Source of the DNA: Hymenobacter ginkgonis
GTDB lineage: Bacteria > Bacteroidota > Bacteroidia > Cytophagales > Hymenobacteraceae
DNA length: 64,000 bases
Assembly (NCBI RefSeq): GCF_009755225.1
Contig: NZ_WQKZ01000001.1
Coordinates: 992,001-1,056,000, forward strand
Direction of reading: 5' to 3'
The notes below the pieces were generated by a model, which was not told the origin of the DNA, made no database searches, and saw nothing but the letters and a program-made list of their open reading frames with translations. Below are positions 45,533 through 53,989 of this stretch, piece after piece. Made by a program: the position numbers and the translations under genes. Within the stretch, counting starts at the first letter, position 1. Each line of letters begins with the position of its first letter.

Positions 45533-46039
45533 TTAAGCTTTTGTCACCTCCGGGTTGCCGGTGGGGGTAGGGGCTTGGTCGGCTTCGCCGATTACGCCCC
45601 CCGTGCTTAGGGGCTCTTCCGTGGCGGGCTCGTCGGTAGTAGCTTCGGAGTAAGGAACGTACTGGCTCACAATGCTATACCAGGTAGCAAGCTTCTTGAT
45701 GTCAGACAAATACACGCGCTGGCGGTCGTACTCGGGCAGTACTTCGGCCAAAAAGCTGGTTAGCTCCGTCTCCGACGACTTGTTCGACACGGGCAGGCTA
45801 GTGCCGTACTTCTGGTAGATATTCTCAAACACCTCCGTCAGCGGCACCGTCTCATCCGAATCCTGGGTGTAGATACCGATTTCACTCAGCAACGACACTT
45901 TATTGCTGGCCGGCGCCAGCGACCGCGTAGCCTTGGCATCCAGCGACTCTACTAGCACCCCGTGCCGGGCCGGGCGTACCAACCGGTACAAACCACTTTG
46001 GCCACTAATGGAGGCCAGTTCTTGCAAATTGTAAGGCAT
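45533..46039 (-). CDS. DUF5606-family protein
   Basis: A 168-residue protein. The N-terminal ~80 residues (NLQELASISGQSGLYRLVRP, then VSLLSEIGIYTQDSDETVPL) match DUF5606, a Bacteroidota family without known function. A helical segment (TSFLAEVLPEYDRQRVYLSDI) and an acidic, Thr/Pro/Glu-rich tail follow. It is probably cytoplasmic. The start at 46039 (MPYNLQ) is preferred over 46069. Confidence 0.83.
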   Translation of the reverse strand: MPYNLQELASISGQSGLYRLVRPARHGVLVESLDAKATRSLAPASNKVSLLSEIGIYTQDSDETVPLTEVFENIYQKYGTSLPVSNKSSETELTSFLAEVLPEYDRQRVYLSDIKKLATWYSIVSQYVPYSEATTDEPATEEPLSTGGVIGEADQAPTPTGNPEVTKA

Positions 46040-46163
46040 TCTTGAAGGTAATTGGGTAAAAATTAGCAATTATGAGTTAGGGAAGTGGAGGGAAGTTGAG
46101 CAAATACCAAGATACTTCCTCAGTACATCGTCACAATCCCCCGCCTCTAATGCAGGAGGCTAC

Positions 46164-46634
46164 TCAGTTCTGTAAAGCATTCGAGCCCGTTACGCCCAGT
46201 TTAAAGTCGATGGGTAGGCTGGTCAAAATGGGGTATTCAGGCTTTTTGAATTTGAGCAGGCGCACGACACGCAGCGCTTCTTCGCCGGTGCCACCGCCCA
46301 CTTGCTTTACCAGTTTCACGTTTTGCAGCGTGCCATCAGGAGTCAGCGTAAAGCTTACGATGCAGCGGCCCTGCATGCGGTTGCGCTTGGCCATCAGCGG
46401 GTATTTCAGCTCCTGTGCGATGAAAGCGTACATGGCTTCTTGGCCACCTTCGTAATAAGCAGCCACCGGAATATCGGTGCCTACGTGGTTGAGGCCCGCG
46501 CCCTGCTGCGTGGGAGCCGGCGTCTGCGAGGGGGGGGTAGTGTTTGGCTTGGCCGTTTGGGCCAGAGCCGCGTGGGTAGTGCCGGTGGCCAGCAGGAGGC
46601 TCAGCGCCAAAGAGGTAGACAACTTGGTCTTCAT
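46164..46634 (-). CDS. Periplasmic TonB C-terminal-domain protein
   Basis: A 156-residue protein with a signal peptide (cleavage after ALA, about residue 25), a short Pro/Thr/Gln-rich linker and a TonB C-terminal domain (YPLMAKRNRMQGRCIVSFTL, LVKQVGGGTGEEALRVVRLL). It lacks the membrane anchor and long Pro spacer of a classical TonB, so it is more likely a soluble TonB-like protein. Many Bacteroidota carry such short forms of unknown partner. Energising the TonB receptor at 9145 cannot be inferred. Confidence 0.83.
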   Translation of the reverse strand: MKTKLSTSLALSLLLATGTTHAALAQTAKPNTTPPSQTPAPTQQGAGLNHVGTDIPVAAYYEGGQEAMYAFIAQELKYPLMAKRNRMQGRCIVSFTLTPDGTLQNVKLVKQVGGGTGEEALRVVRLLKFKKPEYPILTSLPIDFKLGVTGSNALQN

Positions 46635-46697
46635 TGAAAATAAATAGGGCTAAGAAAAGGAAGCCCGCCCACTGGGCAATTGACGGGCCAAAAGTAA

Positions 46698-47315
46698 CTA
46701 AGCGCCCGCCGCATCGGCCGCTACCTGCCGGTTTACCTCCTCAATAAAATCGAGTACGTCCTCGCGTCCTACCCCCGTCTCGGCCGACGTCACGAAGTGG
46801 CGGGGCAGCTCGTCCCAAGTTTCGCGCATCTTAGTGAGGTAAGCATTAATGAGCTCGTAGGTGCGGCTGGCCGACTGCTTATCGGTCTTCGTAAAAATCA
46901 TGACGAACGGCACGCCGCCTGCCCCCAGCTTTTCCATAAACTCGAGGTCGGCGGCCTGGGGCGGGTGGCGCGAGTCGAGCAGCACGCACACGCACGTGAG
47001 GTTTTCGCGCTTTGTCAGGTAAGAGTTTATCATCTTGCTCCAATCGGCCCGCGAGGTTTTGCTCACCCTGGCGTAGCCATAGCCCGGCAAGTCAACCAGA
47101 TACCACTCATCGTTGATATTGAAATGGTTTATTAGCTGGGTTTTGCCCGGGGTGCCCGAGGTTTTGGCCAGCGCCAGGCGGCCCGTCAGCATATTAATCA
47201 ACGACGACTTGCCCACGTTAGAGCGCCCGATAAAAGCGTACTCGGGCCGGTTAGGCGGCGGGCAGAGAGCCACCTGGGTATTGCTGCTTAAAAAACTTGC
47301 TTCACGAATTAGCAT
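46698..47315 (-). CDS. engB: Ribosome biogenesis GTP-binding protein YihA/YsxC
   Basis: A 205-residue GTPase for 50S maturation. Motifs: G1 GRSNVGKSSLIN, G2-region KTSGTPGKTQLINHF, G3 DLPGYGYARVS and G4 TKTDKQS. The start at 47315 (MLIREASFL) fits; an upstream ATG at 47390 adds 25 non-family residues. The gene is divergent from the PorE-like gene, separated by a long control region. Confidence 0.95.
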   Translation of the reverse strand: MLIREASFLSSNTQVALCPPPNRPEYAFIGRSNVGKSSLINMLTGRLALAKTSGTPGKTQLINHFNINDEWYLVDLPGYGYARVSKTSRADWSKMINSYLTKRENLTCVCVLLDSRHPPQAADLEFMEKLGAGGVPFVMIFTKTDKQSASRTYELINAYLTKMRETWDELPRHFVTSAETGVGREDVLDFIEEVNRQVAADAAGA

Positions 47316-47429
47316 AGTTGGGTTACCTAATGGACAATGCGGGTACAAAGATGCGTAGGCTTGCGGCCGGTAGCTGGCAATAGGTGCCATTCAGCGGCCA
47401 TTGCGCCCGAGCTTATTTTTTTGTAAATC

Positions 47430-47459
47430 CTTGTATTATAATAGCTGGCCCTATATTTG
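47430..47459 (+). promoter_or_regulatory. Candidate promoter P1 of the PorE-like gene
   Basis: The -33-like CTTG at 47430-47433, 18 bp spacing, then TATATTTG at 47452-47459, an exact TAnnTTTG. This fits the Bacteroidota primary sigma factor promoter. Confidence 0.55.
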
Positions 47460-47516
47460 CGCGATTTCTGGCGGCCTGTTTGAGCCAGTGAAAATTCGAT
47501 AAAGCAGTTAAACCGG

Positions 47517-47524
47517 TATATTTG
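47517..47524 (+). promoter_or_regulatory. Candidate -7 element P2 of the PorE-like gene
   Basis: A second exact TATATTTG, 65 bp after the first. No TTTG lies at the right distance upstream, so it is the weaker candidate. Confidence 0.35.
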
Positions 47525-47711
47525 CTCCTGTTATTAACCTATCCTTAGTCCAGTTTCAATGGAGAGGCTATTCCGATAAAGTGCCAACCCTGCCGCAAAA
47601 AAATAGTATAAGTCGCCAAAAAGCGCGGCCAAAGTAGCTCACTCCTTCGTCAGCTGCCGGTTACTTTCAACTTCCGCCCTCTCTTTTAAATTCTCCAAAC
47701 ACCCTTTTTCA

Positions 47712-49949
47712 ATGGACAACCTATCCAAAAGGCTGCTGCAAGCTTCTTGCGCGCTGGCCCTGACCACAGCCGTGACGACCTCGGCACAGGCCCAGAGCAC
47801 CCGCAAGGACCTGCAGACCGGCAACAAGCTGTTCAACCAGGAAAACTATCGCGCCTCCATCCCTTACTACGAGCGGGTGCTGGCAAAAGACCCTAACAAC
47901 GCTACCGCATTGTTCCGGGCTGGCGTAGCTTACCTGGCTTTTGACAAGGAAAAGGCGAGCGATTATATCTATAAGGCGCAGAAGCTGAAGCCGAAAGTTT
48001 CGAAAGATGTGGAATACTGGCTGGGCCGGGTCGACCACCTCAATTATAACTTCGACGAGGCTATTACTCACTATCAGGCTTATAACGCTACGCTAAAGAA
48101 GAAGAATGACACGCGCCGCGAAGAAGTAGCGCAGCTCATTCAGCACAGCAAAAACGCTAAAATCCTGTTCAACTCGCCTAAGGATATCTTTGTAAAGAAC
48201 CTTGGGCCGACTGTAAATACGCAGTATTCGGAGCACAGCCCGGTTATTTCGTCGGACGACAAGACCCTGATTTTCACCACTCGTACGAACCCGGCTGATA
48301 TTCCGGGCCTGCAGCGCGCTACTGGCAAAAAAGCCATTGCCGCCGACGGTGAGTACTATGAGGGTATTGTAGAAACCAAGCGCCTCGATGCCGAAAACTG
48401 GGACAAGCCGCGCTCGCTGTCGGCTACGCTCAACAGCAAAGGCCACGACGCTTCCATCCAGCTGTTCGACAACGACACTAAGCTGCTCATGTACCGCAGC
48501 GATGAGGATGGCGACCTGTTCGTAGCCACGAAGCAATCGGGCGGCGACTGGGGCGCTCCTGACAAGCTGAACAGCAACATCAACACCAAGCGCTTCGAAA
48601 GCGACGCCTACATCACCCCGAACGGCTTGACGCTGTACTTCTCGACCAATCGGGATTCGGAAGATGGCAACTTGGACCTCTACACCAGCACCCGGACTTC
48701 TACCACCAGCGATTGGGGCCCTGCTAAGTCGATGGGCAGCACCATCAATACCAAGTTCGACGAGGATAGCCCCTATCTGAGCCGCGATGGCAAGACGTTG
48801 TATTTCAGCTCGCGTGGCCACAACACGATGGGTGACTACGATGTGTTTAAGTCGCAGTACGACAGCATTGGCCACAAGTGGGGCCGGCCCGAGAACATGG
48901 GCTACCCCATCAACACGCCGGATGCTGACTCGTACTACCGTTTGGCTCCCGATGGTTCGTACGCTTACCTCAGCTCGTACCGCATTGGTGGCTACGGCGA
49001 GAAAGATATCTACACCATCAACTACATCAAGAACGCGACCATTAAAGGCACCGTGTTCTCGAAGCGTGACAGCACCCAGGCCATCCCCGGTGTTGAGTTG
49101 GTGTTCAGCGGTACGCAGGCCGATAAAACGGCCATTAGCTTCCGTGATGTAACCAAGACGCCCGGTGGCGACTACCAAGTAAGCCTGCTTTCGGGCCGTA
49201 CTTATCAAGTAGCCGTCAACAAAGACGGTAAGAACATTGAAACGCAAGAGTTTGCGGTGCCAATTTCGACGAACGATTCGACGACTATCACCAAAAACTT
49301 CTACGTTAACTACATCGACACGACGCAGAACCTGAACAGCCAGTTTGCGAAGATTTACTTCGATACCGACAAATACAAACTGCGTCCGGAATCGGTTAAA
49401 ACTTTGTGGAATACAGCAGTTATCTTGAAGGCTAACGCGGGTGTCAACATCTCGATTGAAGGCCACTGCGACTCGCGTAACACGGATGAGTACAACATGG
49501 TACTCGGCCAGAACCGCGCCGATGTTGCTAAGAACTACCTCATTAAACAAGGTATCGCCAGCACCCGCCTTACCACGGTAAGCTACGGCGAGCGCCGCCC
49601 GGCTGCTCCAAACGATTCGCCTGAGAACATGCAGCTTAACCGCCGCGACGAATTCCGGGTAGTGCTGAAAGAAGGAGAAACGATGCCGGTTATCCAGCCT
49701 GTTGCCCCTACCACAACTACAGTTGTAGCCCCGACCCCAACCGCACCGCTGCCCGGCAAGAGCAAGGTGAAAATGGCCGACGGCACGAAGGTGAAAACCA
49801 AAGTGGACGAGGACAGCGATAAAGTAAAAGTAAAAACCAAAGGCGCGGCCGGCGAAAAGTCGAAAACGATTTCGAAAGACGGCGAACTCGACTCCAAAGC
49901 CAAGGACGCTTCGGGTGAAAAAGCTAAGGTAAAAACCAAAGCTGAGTAA
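47712..49949 (+). CDS. PorE-like OmpA-family protein (TPR, WD40-like propeller, regulatory domain, OmpA)
   Basis: A 745-residue exported protein with four parts: TPR-like helices (about 30-140, LFNQENYRASIPYYERVLAK), a WD40-like beta-propeller with PD40 blades (about 150-430), a carboxypeptidase-regulatory-like fold (about 435-520, IKGTVFSKRDSTQAIPGVEL), and an OmpA C-terminal domain binding peptidoglycan (IYFDTDKYKLRPESV; SIEGHCDSRNTDEYN). This order matches PorE of the type IX secretion system. The last ~60 residues are a Lys/Thr/Asp-rich degenerate repeat. Proximity to porT supports the T9SS role, which is inferred. Confidence 0.8.
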   Translation: MDNLSKRLLQASCALALTTAVTTSAQAQSTRKDLQTGNKLFNQENYRASIPYYERVLAKDPNNATALFRAGVAYLAFDKEKASDYIYKAQKLKPKVSKDVEYWLGRVDHLNYNFDEAITHYQAYNATLKKKNDTRREEVAQLIQHSKNAKILFNSPKDIFVKNLGPTVNTQYSEHSPVISSDDKTLIFTTRTNPADIPGLQRATGKKAIAADGEYYEGIVETKRLDAENWDKPRSLSATLNSKGHDASIQLFDNDTKLLMYRSDEDGDLFVATKQSGGDWGAPDKLNSNINTKRFESDAYITPNGLTLYFSTNRDSEDGNLDLYTSTRTSTTSDWGPAKSMGSTINTKFDEDSPYLSRDGKTLYFSSRGHNTMGDYDVFKSQYDSIGHKWGRPENMGYPINTPDADSYYRLAPDGSYAYLSSYRIGGYGEKDIYTINYIKNATIKGTVFSKRDSTQAIPGVELVFSGTQADKTAISFRDVTKTPGGDYQVSLLSGRTYQVAVNKDGKNIETQEFAVPISTNDSTTITKNFYVNYIDTTQNLNSQFAKIYFDTDKYKLRPESVKTLWNTAVILKANAGVNISIEGHCDSRNTDEYNMVLGQNRADVAKNYLIKQGIASTRLTTVSYGERRPAAPNDSPENMQLNRRDEFRVVLKEGETMPVIQPVAPTTTTVVAPTPTAPLPGKSKVKMADGTKVKTKVDEDSDKVKVKTKGAAGEKSKTISKDGELDSKAKDASGEKAKVKTKAE

Positions 49950-49977
49950 GCAGCGGCAACTTTGCTGAAAAAGAAGA

Positions 49978-50007
49978 CGGCCGGACGAACAGTCCGGCCG
50001 TTTTTTT
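49978..50007 (+). terminator. Rho-independent terminator after the PorE-like gene
   Basis: The arms cggccggac (49978-49986) and gtccggccg (49992-50000) with a 5-base loop, followed by seven T. It separates porE from ubiE. Confidence 0.88.
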
Positions 50008-50153
50008 GTCCTGCTTACGTATGTATGGGCAGTGGCACGTTGCTGCTGTTTCGCATTCTTATGAGCTGCGGCTGGATGCAGGCATGGCGTAGGGAAAGCT
50101 TTCGCTTTTTACGCAATTTTCTGCTACTACTGCCGTTCTTTGCATTCCTCCCT

Positions 50154-50882
50154 ATGGCCGTAGTACCCTATAAAGAAGATGCCGCCGATAAAAAATCGCA
50201 GGTGGCAAAGATGTTCGATAATATTGCTGGGAAGTACGATTTTCTGAATCACTTCCTGAGCGCAGGTACCGATATCTATTGGCGGCGTAAAGCCGTAAAC
50301 GAGCTTAAAGCCTTGCGTCCGGCTCGCATTTTGGATATTGCCACCGGCACGGCCGATTTTGCCATTGAGACGCTCCGCGCCGCCGCGCCCAACGCCCAAG
50401 TGACGGGCGTGGATATTTCGGCCGGTATGCTCGAAGTAGGCCGCCAGAAGCTGGTAGAAAAAAAGCTCAGTCACCGCATCAAGCTAGAGCTGGCCGATTC
50501 GGAAAACCTGCCGTTTGCTAACGATACCTTTGATGCCGTGACTGCTTCGTTTGGCGTGCGCAACTTTGCGCACCTAGAACGGGGCCTGTCCGAAATGCTG
50601 CGCGTGCTACGCCCTGGTGGCCAGCTTGTTATCTTGGAGTTCAGCAAGCCCACGGCGTTTCCGCTTAAGCAAGCCTATAATTTTTATTTTAGTCGGGTGT
50701 TGCCGGTCTTTGGTAAAGTCATTTCCAAAGACCAGAGCGCATATACCTACTTGCCTGAATCGGTGCAGGCTTTTCCCGACGGCGCCGAATTCGTAGCCAT
50801 ATTAGGCCGCGTCGGCTTTACCAATCCCGCATGGCAACCCCTCACGTTCGGTATCAGCTCCATTTACACGGCCCGCAAATAG
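50154..50882 (+). CDS. ubiE: Demethylmenaquinone methyltransferase
   Basis: A 242-residue SAM-dependent methyltransferase making menaquinone. Motif I is ILDIATGTADFAIETL, the acidic loop VTGVDISAGMLEVGRQ follows, and SFGVRNFAHLERGLSEML is specific for UbiE/MenG. KMFDNIAGKYDFLNHFLS is the N-terminal signature. The start at 50154 (MAVVPYKED) is preferred; the open frame reaches 49962 but lies over the terminator. porT overlaps its 3' end. Confidence 0.95.
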   Translation: MAVVPYKEDAADKKSQVAKMFDNIAGKYDFLNHFLSAGTDIYWRRKAVNELKALRPARILDIATGTADFAIETLRAAAPNAQVTGVDISAGMLEVGRQKLVEKKLSHRIKLELADSENLPFANDTFDAVTASFGVRNFAHLERGLSEMLRVLRPGGQLVILEFSKPTAFPLKQAYNFYFSRVLPVFGKVISKDQSAYTYLPESVQAFPDGAEFVAILGRVGFTNPAWQPLTFGISSIYTARK

Positions 50883-51655
50883 GGGGTAGCAACTGGCAGC
50901 GTGGCTTTTTGCTACTACTAGCTCTGCTGCTGGCGGGCCCGGCCTTGGCCCAGCGCAAGCGCAGCGATGCCATCGACCGCACCCGTAAAGGCCATATTAA
51001 AGGCATTACGGTCGAGAACTTGTCGAATTACAACCAAAAGTTTTTTCGGCCGGGTATCTACGTGGCGCCCAACTTCTCCCGTTTCTTTATTGAGCAGTCT
51101 GCTGCTTACATTCAAGCAGCGCGCTATGGGCAGGGCATCGCGGCCAATGCTATTATTAGTCCTGGCTTTGCAGTTGGCTTTATTGGCGATATTCGGTTGG
51201 GCAACCCCAGTACACCATTTCACTTGCGCTTTGCACCTGGCCTGAACTTTCTAACGCGCCGTGTGGAATTTACGGCCCAAGGTGCGGGCGGGGCTGATAC
51301 CATTCGCACCCAGGAGGTAGGCACTACCCAGCTAGAACTGCCGCTGCTGCTCAAGTACCAGTCCAACCGCCGGCGCAATACGCGCTTCTACATGGTAGGC
51401 GGCATCAAGCCTAGTATTGCCGTGACGCAGCGCCAGAATACGCCGGCCATCAACCAGCTGACTGTGGCCCGCAATGACTTGATGCTGGAGTATGGGGTAG
51501 GGTTAGACTTGTTTTATCCGTACTTCAAATTCGGACCCGAAGTGCGGTTCTCGCATGGCCTAACCAATATTTTACAGCCCCGCGACAATCGCTACAGCAA
51601 TAGCTTGCAAAGCTTGCGTACGAACACAGTTACGCTGTATCTGAACATCGAGTAG
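50831..51655 (+). CDS. porT: PorT-like outer-membrane beta-barrel protein (type IX secretion)
   Basis: A 274-residue protein with signal peptide (GFLLLLALLLAGPALAQ, cleavage near residue 41) and eight or so amphipathic beta-strands (FSRFFIEQSAAYI, LGNPSTPFHLRFAPGLNFL, RTNTVTLYLNIE end). A porT gene directly after ubiE is a conserved Bacteroidota arrangement, which supports the identity. The ATG at 50831 overlaps ubiE by 52 bp and puts a 24-residue leader before the hydrophobic core; a non-ATG start nearer 50880-50910 is possible. PorT is needed for secretion of T9SS cargo and, in gliders, motility. Confidence 0.83.
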   Translation: MATPHVRYQLHLHGPQIGGSNWQRGFLLLLALLLAGPALAQRKRSDAIDRTRKGHIKGITVENLSNYNQKFFRPGIYVAPNFSRFFIEQSAAYIQAARYGQGIAANAIISPGFAVGFIGDIRLGNPSTPFHLRFAPGLNFLTRRVEFTAQGAGGADTIRTQEVGTTQLELPLLLKYQSNRRRNTRFYMVGGIKPSIAVTQRQNTPAINQLTVARNDLMLEYGVGLDLFYPYFKFGPEVRFSHGLTNILQPRDNRYSNSLQSLRTNTVTLYLNIE

Positions 51656-51733
51656 TAGCTGTTTTGATACGTTGGCTCAGCATGATAGTACTTGAAGTTG
51701 CTGTCGCTAAATGGCTAGTAGCCAAATAATAAT

Positions 51734-52483
51734 ATGGGTATGAAGACTGCATTTATTACGGGGGCATCCTCTGGTATTGGAAGAGCCACGGCAGTGGCGT
51801 TGGCGGCAGCTGGCTACCAATTAGTAGTAGCCGGTCGGCGGCGCGAGCCGCTAGACGAGCTAGCCCAGCAGCTTGCGCCGGTGCCAGTGCATATACTTAC
51901 CTTCGACGTGCGCGACCGGGCAGCCGTCGAGACAGCTGTGGCCGAAGTCCCTGCGGCTTTTCAGCATGTCGATGTGCTCATCAACAACGCGGGCAATGCC
52001 CACGGCCTAGCCCCGATTCAGGACGGTGACCCAGCCGATTGGGACGCTATGCTCGATGGCAACGTAAAGGGATTGCTTTACGTGAGCCGAGCGGTGCTGC
52101 CGTGCATGGGTGAGGGCGGGTTTATCGTCAACATAGGCTCGATTGCCGGCTACGAGGCCTATGCCAATGGCAATGTATACTGCGCCTCCAAGGCGGCCGT
52201 AGCGATGCTCACGCGCACGATGCGCCTTGACCTGCTACCGCGGGGTATTCGAGTGGCTGAAGTAGCGCCTGGCATGGTCGAAACGAAGTTTTCGGAAGTG
52301 CGCTTCAAGGGTGACGAAGCCCGCGCGGCCAGCGTGTACCAAGGCGTACAAGCCCTGCAAGCTGAAGATATTGCCGACCTTATTCAATTCATGGTGACGC
52401 GCCCGCCGCACGTGCAAATTGCGGAAGTGGTAATATTTCCGGCTGCGCAAGCCGCGGCAGCTACGGTGCGGCGGCAGGGGTAG
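51734..52483 (+). CDS. Short-chain dehydrogenase/reductase
   Basis: A 249-residue classical SDR. The cofactor motif is TAFITGASSGIGRATAVAL (residues 5-23), NNAG is at about 87-90, the catalytic Ser is in VNIGSIAGYE and the Tyr-x-x-x-Lys is VYCASKAAV (about 151-155). The Arg-Arg pair after beta2 (VAGRRRE) suggests NADP(H). Close to YdfG-like 3-hydroxy acid dehydrogenases; the substrate is not determined. A start at the second ATG (51740) is also possible. It ends 14 bp before a convergent hydrolase gene. Confidence 0.9.
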   Translation: MGMKTAFITGASSGIGRATAVALAAAGYQLVVAGRRREPLDELAQQLAPVPVHILTFDVRDRAAVETAVAEVPAAFQHVDVLINNAGNAHGLAPIQDGDPADWDAMLDGNVKGLLYVSRAVLPCMGEGGFIVNIGSIAGYEAYANGNVYCASKAAVAMLTRTMRLDLLPRGIRVAEVAPGMVETKFSEVRFKGDEARAASVYQGVQALQAEDIADLIQFMVTRPPHVQIAEVVIFPAAQAAAATVRRQG

Positions 52484-52496
52484 GGAGCCGATGCTG

Positions 52497-53162
52497 CTAG
52501 CCCATTGCCTGTGTATGCAGCTGTTGTAAGAGGCTAGCGTTTAGCGTGTGCCCACCCGAAAAGCTAAGAGTCGTAACCGTTGCGCCGTGCTGGCCTACCA
52601 AAGCGGCTTGCTGCTGCAATGTAGCTGCACTCACGTACGCATCTTGGTCGCCGCTGACCAGCGCCACGGACAACTGCTGCAAAAGCTGCCGGGCTTTTTC
52701 CGCTTCAATATCAGCCGGAAAGTCGCCAGCCCACAGCACAAGCTGCTGAGGCCGCCAGCGGTTGGCGTGGCGTGCCAACCAGCGGCTTACCGTGGCCGTG
52801 CCCTGCGAGAAAGCCAACACGGTAACGCGGGTAGAAGCTGGGCACCCAGCTAACGCATTAGCTAGCAAGTGGGTAAGGTAGGTGTCTTGGTCCTCAATTT
52901 CAGCTAAGCGGTCGGCGCGCGTCATCCACGAAGCACCTACGCGGCCGGCAGTGCCGGTAAGGTAGAAGCGCGAAAGTGCTTCGGGCGCTACGATAACCGT
53001 GCCCAACGGGTCGGCAGCATGTAGGGGCGTGAAATGCCGGATAAAATACTCGGCCAACTGCCCATAGCCGTGCACTACCAGCCAAAGCTGCCGGGTAGCA
53101 GCCGAAATTTCACCCAATTGCTGGTAGCGCGCCGTGCGCGCCACCGAAATATGATGTTCCAC
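52497..53162 (-). CDS. Alpha/beta hydrolase (phospholipase/carboxylesterase-like)
   Basis: A 221-residue alpha/beta hydrolase. The nucleophile Ser is in LAFSQGTATV, the Asp candidate in SGDQDAYV and the His in FSGGHTLNA; LWLVVHGYGQLAEYF holds the oxyanion region. I place the start at the GTG at 53162, giving VEHHISVART, because the ATG at 53303 would overlap the upstream yggS gene and add a 47-residue Pro/Trp/Ala-rich leader. The substrate is unknown; the family includes carboxylesterases and lysophospholipases. Confidence 0.72.
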   Translation of the reverse strand: MEHHISVARTARYQQLGEISAATRQLWLVVHGYGQLAEYFIRHFTPLHAADPLGTVIVAPEALSRFYLTGTAGRVGASWMTRADRLAEIEDQDTYLTHLLANALAGCPASTRVTVLAFSQGTATVSRWLARHANRWRPQQLVLWAGDFPADIEAEKARQLLQQLSVALVSGDQDAYVSAATLQQQAALVGQHGATVTTLSFSGGHTLNASLLQQLHTQAMG

Positions 53163-53223
53163 TAATACTAGGGGGTAGGGTGAAATTATTGCCCAAATAC
53201 CACCAGCGCAGCCAAAGGTTGGG

Positions 53224-53892
53224 CTAGGCGCGGCTGCCGAATATGGCGCTACCCACCCGGATAAGCGTGCTGCCTTCAGCAATAGCCAAGGCGTAGTCGG
53301 CACTCATCCCCATTGATATTTCGCGGAAGCTTTCTTCCTGAGCAAAATATGTGGCCTTTAAAAACTCAAAATGTTGTCGGAGCTGCCGAAATTCTGCCCG
53401 TACGGCCTCTGCATCCGGCGAGTGGGTAGCAATACCCATTACGCCCGTCAGGCGCACGTGGCGTAAGCTCTGGTACTCGGCCGATTGCAAAATTGCCTCG
53501 GCTTCGGCCAAGGAAAGCCCCGTTTTAGTTTCTTCCTGGGCAATATGAAATTGCAGCAGCCCGTAAATGGTGCGCTGGTGCCGGGCAGCGTGTTTCTCTA
53601 GTTCAAGCAGTAGCCTCAGGCTATCAATACTTTGCACCGTGTGCACGAAGGCCGCTAAGTACTTCACCTTGTTAGTTTGCAACTGGCCGATTTGGTGCCA
53701 TTCCACATCGGCCGGCAGTTCGGGCTGCTTAGCCGCCATTTCCTGTACTCGGTTTTCGCCAAAGCGGCGCGCGCCGGCCGCGTAGGCTTCGCGCAAGCGC
53801 TCGACGGGATGCGTTTTGGTAACGACTACCAGCTTGGCCGCCGTACCTGCCAGCTCGGCTTCGAGCGCCGCAATAGTTGAAGCAATAGACAC
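53224..53892 (-). CDS. YggS-family pyridoxal phosphate homeostasis protein
   Basis: A 222-residue PLP-binding TIM-barrel protein of the YggS/PROSC family, which buffers free pyridoxal 5'-phosphate. The PLP Lys is in VVVTKTHPVERLREAY, with FGENRVQEM and WHQIGQLQTNKVKYL following, and SMGMSADYALAIAEGSTLIRVG at the end. The GTG at 53892 is the likely start (SIASTIAALEAEL), since homologues begin there; the ATG at 53928 adds 12 residues. It lies upstream of the hydrolase gene. Confidence 0.92.
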   Translation of the reverse strand: MSIASTIAALEAELAGTAAKLVVVTKTHPVERLREAYAAGARRFGENRVQEMAAKQPELPADVEWHQIGQLQTNKVKYLAAFVHTVQSIDSLRLLLELEKHAARHQRTIYGLLQFHIAQEETKTGLSLAEAEAILQSAEYQSLRHVRLTGVMGIATHSPDAEAVRAEFRQLRQHFEFLKATYFAQEESFREISMGMSADYALAIAEGSTLIRVGSAIFGSRA

Positions 53893-53989
53893 GTAGTAAG
53901 TTGTTAAGGATGAGCAGGTAATTACCAACTATTAGTAAGCAAATAGTTTTGGACACCAGCCCGTTGCTGTTGATAATTAACTTGTTATT

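Larger units (their letters stand above)
47316..47711. other. 396-bp control region between engB and the PorE-like gene
   Basis: No ORF is convincing. It holds two exact TATATTTG elements (47452 and 47517), both followed by C, and an A/T-rich stretch (47411-47442) upstream of the first. A long 5' leader of about 190-250 nt would result. No RNA structure was identified. Confidence 0.5.

Noticed and set aside
48093..49550. 485-codon frame antisense to the PorE-like gene.
   Set aside because: The real gene has TPR, propeller and OmpA domains; the antisense product is Val/Arg-rich with no motif.
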